From JANNVZ01 sp031418455 (GTDB taxonomy: Bacteria; Bacteroidota; Bacteroidia; Flavobacteriales_D; Sanyastnellaceae): a stretch of DNA of 6,927 bases. The position numbers were made by a program, and so were the translations under genes. A model generated the notes under the pieces. That model worked only from the letters and a program-made list of their open reading frames with translations. It did no database searches and had not been told where the DNA came from. Shown here one piece after another: positions 1 to 4,698 of the stretch; position 1 is the stretch's first letter, and each line of letters opens with the position of its first letter. The stretch spans positions 1-6,927 of the forward strand of contig JANOXJ010000193.1 of NCBI GenBank assembly GCA_031418455.1, in the 5' to 3' direction.

Positions 1-217
1 AGACAAGGTGACAATAAATTTATTTACTACAGATAGTAAGCATTTGAAATGTGTGATACATGATATGCAAGGCCGAGAGGTTTTCGCACAATCTTCATTT
101 TTTAAAGTAGGCATGAGCAATGTGGACATGGACATATCAGCGCTAAGTGCAGGTTTGTATGTAGTCACTTTACAAGGCGACAATTATTCTCAGTCGCAGC
201 GCATTATTATTAAGTAA
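1..217 (+). CDS. T9SS type A sorting domain protein, C-terminal fragment (5' end outside window)
   Basis: This is the last 71 codons of a gene whose frame is open to the left edge; the GTG at 8 is probably an internal Val codon, not a start. The visible residues form a T9SS C-terminal sorting domain: an opening strand (DKVTINLF), a middle strand and turn with HDMQGREVF, then LSAGLYVVTLQG and the end SQRIIIK. In Bacteroidota this domain carries a secreted protein through the outer membrane by the type IX machinery, where it is usually cleaved off and the cargo is released or attached to the surface. The missing upstream part would hold the signal peptide and the functional domain, so the protein's job cannot be read here. 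The gene ends at TAA (215-217), 34 bp before a strong terminator hairpin. I am confident of the domain; nothing can be said of the cargo. Confidence 0.85.
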   Translation, partial: DKVTINLFTTDSKHLKCVIHDMQGREVFAQSSFFKVGMSNVDMDISALSAGLYVVTLQGDNYSQSQRIIIK

Positions 218-251
218 ATAGAAAAAGACTTAATACAATAGAGCATAAAAT

Positions 252-281
252 AAAAGACCGCATGATTTCATGCGGTCTTTT
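252..281. terminator. Bidirectional rho-independent terminator between convergent genes
   Basis: A 13-bp perfect stem (252-264 pairs with 269-281) encloses the 4-nt loop ATTT. The core GACCGCATG/CATGCGGTC is GC-rich and is flanked by AAAA on the left and TTTT on the right, so each strand reads as hairpin plus U-tract. It lies 34 bp after the stop of the plus-strand secreted-protein gene and 58 bp beyond the end of the minus-strand acidic-protein gene, the expected position for a shared terminator of convergent genes. Confidence 0.9.
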
Positions 282-300
282 TCTTATAATTTATAAGAAA
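280..300. repeat. AT-rich palindrome abutting the terminator
   Basis: TTTCTTATA (280-288) is the reverse complement of TATAAGAAA (292-300), with a 3-nt centre. It shares its first two bases with the right arm of the terminator hairpin. A shorter palindrome, GAATTATTAATTC (303-315), follows. On the minus strand a transcript from the acidic-protein gene would meet these weak hairpins before the strong one. They may help pausing or protect the 3' end, but they could be chance in AT-rich DNA. Confidence 0.5.
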
Positions 301-339
301 GGGAATTATTAATTCTAATCTTTAATGCTGACGAAAATT

Positions 340-702
340 TTAGTCTTCGTCATCTGCGCCTTCTTCGGCCACATCTTCTGCTTCATCTATATCGTCATCA
401 TCATCGCCACCTAAGTCGTCATCTTCTTCGCCACCACCTTTGTAGGAGTCAAATTCGCTTAGCATAGCGCCTTCGTTGTTTTGGTCTTCATCATCTACCT
501 TCATGTTTTTATCTATCTTAAACAGATAAATAGTGTCAGGCGTACGAATTTCCAATGCCTTTATAAATTGGCCTTTGGGGGTGGTAAACGAAACTAAATC
601 TTCGTTTTCAAATCCGTTAGGATAGTGTTCTGTTATAAGGTCTATGTGTTCCTTTTCAAGACTCTTATAATCTTTTATTACTCTTTTAATTGTTGCAGCC
701 AT
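340..702 (-). CDS. Small protein with a basic/mixed N-terminal domain and a highly acidic C-terminal tail
   Basis: This encodes a 120-residue protein that I cannot assign to a characterised family. Residues 1-68 look like a small folded domain: a helical start rich in Lys (ATIKRVIKDYKSLEKEH), a stretch FENEDLVSFTTPKGQFI, and a likely beta strand pair (ALEIRTPDTIYLFKID). Residues 70-120 are low-complexity acid: 27 of 51 are Asp or Glu, including D100-D104, with a single Lys (K88). There is no signal peptide or membrane segment, so it should be cytoplasmic. I recall similar short proteins with acidic tails in related Bacteroidota, usually left hypothetical or carrying a doubtful DNA primase label; nothing here supports primase activity. 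The layout of small domain plus acidic tail resembles the RNA polymerase delta subunit of Firmicutes only in composition. Its start lies 36 bp after the stop of the deoxyhypusine-synthase-like gene on the same strand, so co-transcription is likely. No Shine-Dalgarno sequence is visible. Confidence 0.85.
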   Translation of the reverse strand: MAATIKRVIKDYKSLEKEHIDLITEHYPNGFENEDLVSFTTPKGQFIKALEIRTPDTIYLFKIDKNMKVDDEDQNNEGAMLSEFDSYKGGGEEDDDLGGDDDDDIDEAEDVAEEGADDED

Positions 703-738
703 GAGTGTGAAAATTCTAAATTATTCTGTGGGTGAAAA

Positions 739-1716
739 TTAATGATTTAAAATCCATGCAAATATGAGAGGAGCAACAATAGTTGCATCACTTTCTATAA
801 TATATTTTGGGGTGGTAATGTCCAGTTTGCCCCAAGTTATTTTTTCGTTGGGCACGGCACCGCTATAACTGCCGTAGCTTGTGGTGCTATCGCTAATTTG
901 GCAGAAGTAGCTCCAAAAAGGTATGTCGTGCATTTCCATGTCTTGGTACAGCATAGGTACTACGCAAATTGGGAAATCGCCCGCTATGCCGCCACCTATT
1001 TGGAAAAATCCTACGCCTTTGCCTTTAGAGTTGTCTATGTACCACTGCGCAAGCCATTGCATGTATTCTATACCACTTTTCATGGTGGTAGCTTTTATTT
1101 CGCCTTTTATGCAGTAGCTGGCAAATATGTTGCCCATGGTACTGTCTTCCCAGCCTGGCACTATTATAGGCAGGTTGCGCTCTGCAGCGGCTATCATCCA
1201 CGAGTTTTTTGGGTCTATTTGGTAGTATTGTTTAAGCACACCGCTCAGTATCATTTTGTACATAAACTCGTGCGGAAAGTATCGCTCGCCTTTTGCTTCA
1301 GCATCTTTCCAAAGTTCTACTACATGTTTTTGCAATCTGCGAAAGGCTTCCTCTTCTGGTATACAAGTATCTGTAACACGGTTGAGGCCACGCTCCAGCA
1401 AATCCCACTCCTGCTGCGGAGTAAGGTCGCGATAGTTAGGCACACGCTCGTAGTGGTCGTGGGCTACCAGGTTCATAAGGTCCTCTTCCAGGTTAGCACC
1501 GGTGCAGGAGATAATGTCCACCTTGCCGGCACGTATCATATCGGCCAATGATATGCCCAGCTCTGCAGTGCTCATAGCACCTGCCAGGGTCACCATCATT
1601 TTGCCACCTTCTGTAAGGTGTGTTTCGTAGCCCTTGGCAGCATCTACCATGGCTGCGGCATTAAAGTGCAGATAGTTCTTCTGCATAAAATCTCTTACGG
1701 AAGTGAATTTACTCAT
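739..1716 (-). CDS. Deoxyhypusine synthase family protein (possible homospermidine-forming enzyme)
   Basis: A 325-residue soluble protein, near the length of eukaryotic/archaeal deoxyhypusine synthase (DHS), with family motifs in order: an N-terminal region with LAGAMSTAELG (44-54), the NAD-site motif SCTGANLEEDL (70-80), VPGWEDSTMGN (186-196), FFQIGGGIAGDFP (237-249), GSYSGAVPNEKITWGK (282-297) and a C-terminal SDATIVAPLIFAW. DHS uses NAD to cleave spermidine and passes the aminobutyl group through a catalytic Lys; that Lys is present as K297 in WGK, and E291 matches the spermidine-contacting Glu. However, the catalytic Lys-His after GGG in true DHS is replaced by Gly-Asp (G246, D247), and two Asp of the FDGSD segment are Tyr (Y281, Y284). 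Bacteria lack eIF5A, so a protein-modifying role is unlikely. Bacterial relatives are linked to homospermidine formation from spermidine or putrescine, sometimes named speY. This role is inferred from the family. The start at 1716 sits at the beginning of family homology; no clear Shine-Dalgarno precedes it. Confidence 0.93.
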   Translation of the reverse strand: MSKFTSVRDFMQKNYLHFNAAAMVDAAKGYETHLTEGGKMMVTLAGAMSTAELGISLADMIRAGKVDIISCTGANLEEDLMNLVAHDHYERVPNYRDLTPQQEWDLLERGLNRVTDTCIPEEEAFRRLQKHVVELWKDAEAKGERYFPHEFMYKMILSGVLKQYYQIDPKNSWMIAAAERNLPIIVPGWEDSTMGNIFASYCIKGEIKATTMKSGIEYMQWLAQWYIDNSKGKGVGFFQIGGGIAGDFPICVVPMLYQDMEMHDIPFWSYFCQISDSTTSYGSYSGAVPNEKITWGKLDITTPKYIIESDATIVAPLIFAWILNH

Positions 1717-1942
1717 TAGGTTGTAATAATACTTTTAAGTTTTTAATAAATACAATTTTAGAGCAACACTTTTTAAAATGATAACCTAAAAAATTGATAA
1801 GGCAAAAATGAAAAGAACCGCACAAAGGCAAAGGAAATAAATACTTTTTTTTCAAAAATTTATTTAGGTAGTTCTGAAAGCCAATATAATAGGCCTCTAC
1901 AGACAAGTTTACAGATCTTAAAAACGGAACCGAATGACTGAA
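1717..1942. other. AT-rich spacer between the channel gene and the synthase gene
   Basis: This 226-bp spacer must carry the 3' end of the channel transcript and, if the synthase has its own promoter, that promoter. I see no GC-rich terminator. The only hairpin candidate is AAATAAAT (1835-1842) against ATTTATTT (1858-1865), with a long A/T spacer, which is weak. On the minus strand TAAAATTG (1753-1760) is one base off the Bacteroidota -7 consensus TAnnTTTG, but no TTTG lies at the right upstream distance, so I do not call a promoter. A TTG-started 65-codon frame across it looks spurious. Confidence 0.4.
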
Positions 1943-2803
1943 TTACCTCCTTAATTGGAGCATTTCGGTGGTAAGTTTTACTATAAAGCGTATTATATGC
2001 CTGCGCACTTTTTTATCATCTTCTTTGTTTAGCGGGTGGCGCAGCACAAACTGAAACTTGAATATTGTGTATTCAAACTTTACACTTTGCACTTTTAGCA
2101 CCATGGTTTCAGGTTGTATCAGTTCGGTTAAAATACCCAGGGAGTTTATTATTTCATTTTGCAACCAGTCGGCATCTTTTATAAGTCCGTTGGCCATTTC
2201 AAATTCCAAATTGCTTTTCTTAAGCTCTCTGCGTGTGTAGTTTATTATCTGACTGGTAAATACTTTGTTGTTGGGTATGTAAATAATGTCATCATCATCG
2301 TTCAGTAGGTGCACATTGGTAAGGGTAATGTCTAGTATTTTTCCTTTGTTTTCTTCTATCTGAACTTGGTCGCCTATGTTTATTACCTTAGCAAAGGTGA
2401 GGTACATACCATTTATAAGATTGCTTATGTAGTCCTTAGTCATAAGCACAATGGCCGCAGCTATAAGACTTAGTGAGGTTATGGCCTCTTTTACCGTAAT
2501 ATTAAACAGCGACAAAACCAGCACCAATATGAGCATGGCATATACAACTTTAGTAAGGTGGCCTACACCAATTATAAAATTGTCGCGCTTCAGATTTGGA
2601 TTAGCTGGCCGGTAGGTGCCAATTATAATTAACCTGAGCGCTTCTATAACGCAAAAGGCAATAAACACGCGGTAGGCAGTGGGCGCCAATTTTTCGGGCA
2701 ATTGAAACTGTGCAGCAAAAGTGTTGAACTTTTGGTGCGTGTAAAAAAGCAAAACTGCTATGGTTGCAAAAAGAATAGCAAGCAAATAATTGATCCACTT
2801 CAT
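1943..2803 (-). CDS. MscS-family mechanosensitive ion channel
   Basis: A 286-residue inner-membrane channel of the small-conductance mechanosensitive type, which opens under membrane tension to release solutes during osmotic downshock. Predicted membrane segments are about 4-21, 44-62 and 78-100, followed by the pore-lining helix about 105-140 containing SLIAAAIVLMTKDYISNLING. The beta domain after it has the family signature IGDQVQIEENKGKILDITLT (143-162) and IYIPNNKVFTSQIINYTRR (174-192). Residues 195-286 form the cytoplasmic alpha/beta domain. Length matches the minimal three-helix MscS form. Compared with E. coli MscS the pore helix lacks the Gly/Ala zipper spacing, has K123-D124 where E. 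coli has Gln-Gly, and carries four Asp in a row (169-172) just before the IPN motif; such changes may be normal in this phylum. The neighbours give no functional link. The gene is flanked by long spacers on both sides and is probably monocistronic. The ATG at 2803 starts directly at the first membrane helix. Confidence 0.93.
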   Translation of the reverse strand: MKWINYLLAILFATIAVLLFYTHQKFNTFAAQFQLPEKLAPTAYRVFIAFCVIEALRLIIIGTYRPANPNLKRDNFIIGVGHLTKVVYAMLILVLVLSLFNITVKEAITSLSLIAAAIVLMTKDYISNLINGMYLTFAKVINIGDQVQIEENKGKILDITLTNVHLLNDDDDIIYIPNNKVFTSQIINYTRRELKKSNLEFEMANGLIKDADWLQNEIINSLGILTELIQPETMVLKVQSVKFEYTIFKFQFVLRHPLNKEDDKKVRRHIIRFIVKLTTEMLQLRR

Positions 2804-2818
2804 GCAGGCTAAATAACA

Positions 2819-2838
2819 ACATAGCCACGTTGCTATGT
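2819..2838. promoter_or_regulatory. 20-bp palindrome upstream of the channel gene
   Basis: ACATAGC (2819-2825) and GCTATGT (2832-2838) are perfect inverted 7-bp arms around a 6-nt centre that contains the self-complementary ACGT (2827-2830). Its near edge is 15 bp upstream of the channel start codon. That position suits a repressor or activator site or a 5'-UTR hairpin over the ribosome-binding region. It lacks a U-tract on the minus strand, so it is not an intrinsic terminator. No regulator is encoded nearby; function is inference. Confidence 0.45.
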
Positions 2839-3033
2839 GCTATAATACAAATGATTTATTCACTATCTATTTCACTGTTAAATTTATAAATGCTGAAAAA
2901 AAGGAGATAATATAGGAATAATTATTTTGATTTATTTTTTCTTTAATGACCTGTATGTTTTTTAATATGGCTATTGATTAATTGTTAAAGCACAACCTGA
3001 AGATTTGTAATCAGTAATTAATGGATTCAATTG

Positions 3034-4647
3034 TTACCGTTTCACTATTCTCTCACTCAATGTCATTCCATTTTCCATTTGCACACTCATCACATAAACT
3101 CCTATGCTCAGCGAAGATAAATTCCAAGTTTGATTCGGATAAAATACATTTTCTTCAAAAACAATTCTGCCAGTAGCATCTATTATGCTGATTTTTTTTG
3201 CATCGTTTGGTAGTATGGCATTAAATGTAGAAGTGAATGGATTGGGCCAAATCTGCATTTTAGGTTGTTGTTGCTCTGCAACGCCCACTGTTGGCGGGCA
3301 GCCACTGGGCTGCTCGTAGCCACAGGCGTCTATCTTGAGGAGCCACATGCGTTCGAAGGTGAGGCCCTCAGTAGAACCAACACATAAGTAGCCACCATCT
3401 TCGGTTTGTATCATGTGAAAAAGCACTTCGTAATAAAAATTCTCAATTCCATTATCTGGAGAGAAGTATTCATTTTGCCAGATGATGTTCATCTCATTAT
3501 CAAATTTGGTGATGATGTTGAGGTGGTCTTCACGATTGGTAGCATCAGGTATGTCGTCAGGAAAAAATGCAGTAGCTGATATCGAGACTACATTATTTTG
3601 TGCGTCTATCAATAACGATCTGTTGTCAATACCCCCAATCCAATATTCTGTATATGGAAAACTATATTGACTGCTATCGGTGATGGTCATAGTGGTTGGG
3701 TCAATCAAAGCCCAGTTCGCTGTGCTATGTCTGTAATATTCGTTCAAGAACTGGTCGAAGCTCTCGTTACAGTGTTCATATACCATTAGTATATTGCCAT
3801 CGGGTGTTACCTCCATCTGTGGCCATGTTTCTCGGCAGTCATCTTCATTGCCAAGGTTCAATTCTCCAACGATTTCTCCTTGCATATTTATCTTGAGCAA
3901 TACATTTTGTTTGTCCACAAATTGCCCTACATTTGTATCATTGGTTACACAAGACGACAGCACGAAATAGTGGTCATCAACAAAACGCATTTGCTTTTCG
4001 AAGAATTCGCCATAAGGTAAAGGAACATCTACTAAATTGGTGTAGGAACCATCGGTGTATTTTGATAGTAAGAACTTCATTGAAAAAACCGTTTGACCGC
4101 CCATGAAATTATTTTCACTATAGCCACAAAGGATTGCCACAGCAAATGTGCTGTCAGTTGCTGGAGCAACAAGAACCGTAGAGCAAGACAACGTATCGCA
4201 AATACTCCATTCTGGGTGGGTAACTTCCCATGCCAAATCAAGGTTTTCATTAGTGGAAGACCAACTAGCTATTCCTATTCCGTTCAGATTACAGCCTTGT
4301 AATGAATGATGAGTCGGGATAACATAGCCTTCTTGCTGAGGAATGCGAAGAAAGGTTTCCCCAAATGTTTGATTAAACCCACCGAGACCTGGATTCAATG
4401 ATAAATAGTTGTCGTTGAAATCCTGTGCTGATACTTCTCCGTTGTTATTAAATCGAAACCATTCAAGACCATTCCAACTGTTGCCAATAGCTATATAATT
4501 CTGCTCAGAAGAATCAACGAATTTACCGAGAATAGCTGGCGAAATTTCAGCTGTGCTCTCGAGCAAATGCTCAAAGTGAGTGTATTGTGCTTGGTTCATT
4601 TTTGATATGGTTAACATCAAAACACTTAGCAGTAAACGAGTGATCAT
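3034..4647 (-). CDS. Secreted probable beta-propeller protein with T9SS type A sorting domain
   Basis: A 537-residue protein exported by Sec and then by the type IX system. Residues 1-20 form a signal peptide (basic start, LLLSVLMLTI core, cleavage likely after NQA-20). The body, about 21-445, has scattered propeller-blade-like units: NVLLKINMQGEIVGELNLG (248-266) with TPDGNILMVYEHC (281-293); LNIITKFDNEMNIIWQNEYF (376-395) with QTEDGGYLCVGSTEG (414-428); and MWLLKIDACG (434-443). This K-x-D/N-x-x-G, W, DGGY, G rhythm is common in Bacteroidota surface proteins predicted as beta-propellers. The C-terminal sorting domain covers about 464-537 (WPNPF 467-471, ATGRIVFEE, IGVYVMSVQ, end SERIVKR). 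No catalytic motif is visible, so the ligand or role is unknown. Several Cys (119, 150, 155, 174, 233, 271, 293, 422, 442, 450) could form disulfides outside the cell. The start at 4647 is supported by the signal peptide. It lies 51 bp after another T9SS gene, with a terminator between. Confidence 0.88.
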   Translation of the reverse strand: MITRLLLSVLMLTISKMNQAQYTHFEHLLESTAEISPAILGKFVDSSEQNYIAIGNSWNGLEWFRFNNNGEVSAQDFNDNYLSLNPGLGGFNQTFGETFLRIPQQEGYVIPTHHSLQGCNLNGIGIASWSSTNENLDLAWEVTHPEWSICDTLSCSTVLVAPATDSTFAVAILCGYSENNFMGGQTVFSMKFLLSKYTDGSYTNLVDVPLPYGEFFEKQMRFVDDHYFVLSSCVTNDTNVGQFVDKQNVLLKINMQGEIVGELNLGNEDDCRETWPQMEVTPDGNILMVYEHCNESFDQFLNEYYRHSTANWALIDPTTMTITDSSQYSFPYTEYWIGGIDNRSLLIDAQNNVVSISATAFFPDDIPDATNREDHLNIITKFDNEMNIIWQNEYFSPDNGIENFYYEVLFHMIQTEDGGYLCVGSTEGLTFERMWLLKIDACGYEQPSGCPPTVGVAEQQQPKMQIWPNPFTSTFNAILPNDAKKISIIDATGRIVFEENVFYPNQTWNLSSLSIGVYVMSVQMENGMTLSERIVKR

Positions 4648-4651
4648 GATT

Positions 4652-4686
4652 GTAAAATAAAAGCGGGTGGCTAAAAAGCCACCCGC
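4652..4686 (-). terminator. Rho-independent terminator between the two T9SS cargo genes
   Basis: A perfect 10-bp GC-rich stem (4663-4672 with 4677-4686, GCGGGTGGCT/AGCCACCCGC) closes a 4-nt loop; on the minus strand it is followed by TTTTATTTT (4654-4662). It starts 12 bp after the stop of the beta-helix protein gene and its U-tract ends about 5-7 bp before the ATG of the next gene. It should end transcripts of the upstream gene and separate the two units. Confidence 0.9.
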
Positions 4687-4698
4687 ATGGTTTATGAA

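Noticed and set aside
391..420. TCATCATCATCG-type trinucleotide repetition
   Set aside because: It is explained by Asp codons of the acidic tail and is not an independent repeat array.
898..1551. Plus-strand open frame of 217 codons
   Set aside because: It lies wholly antisense to the deoxyhypusine-synthase-like gene, which has clear family motifs; its own translation is rich in aromatic residues and resembles nothing.
1709..1906. Minus-strand 65-codon frame overlapping the synthase start by 8 bp
   Set aside because: It starts with TTG, is biased by AT-rich DNA (Lys, Phe and Leu runs), has no family motif and no ribosome-binding site; more likely spacer than gene.
2601..2828. Minus-strand 75-codon frame over the channel's 5' end
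   Set aside because: It is out of frame with the MscS gene, whose membrane segments and signature motifs define the real frame.
2901..2906. AAGGAG on the plus strand, resembling a Shine-Dalgarno site
   Set aside because: No start codon with a usable open frame follows, and Bacteroidota rarely depend on this motif; chance in A-rich spacer.
2976..3036. Near-direct repeat GATT(C)AATTGTTA at 2976-2987 and 3024-3036
   Set aside because: It is short, AT-rich and overlaps the stop of the propeller gene; no insertion element or attachment site lies between the copies.
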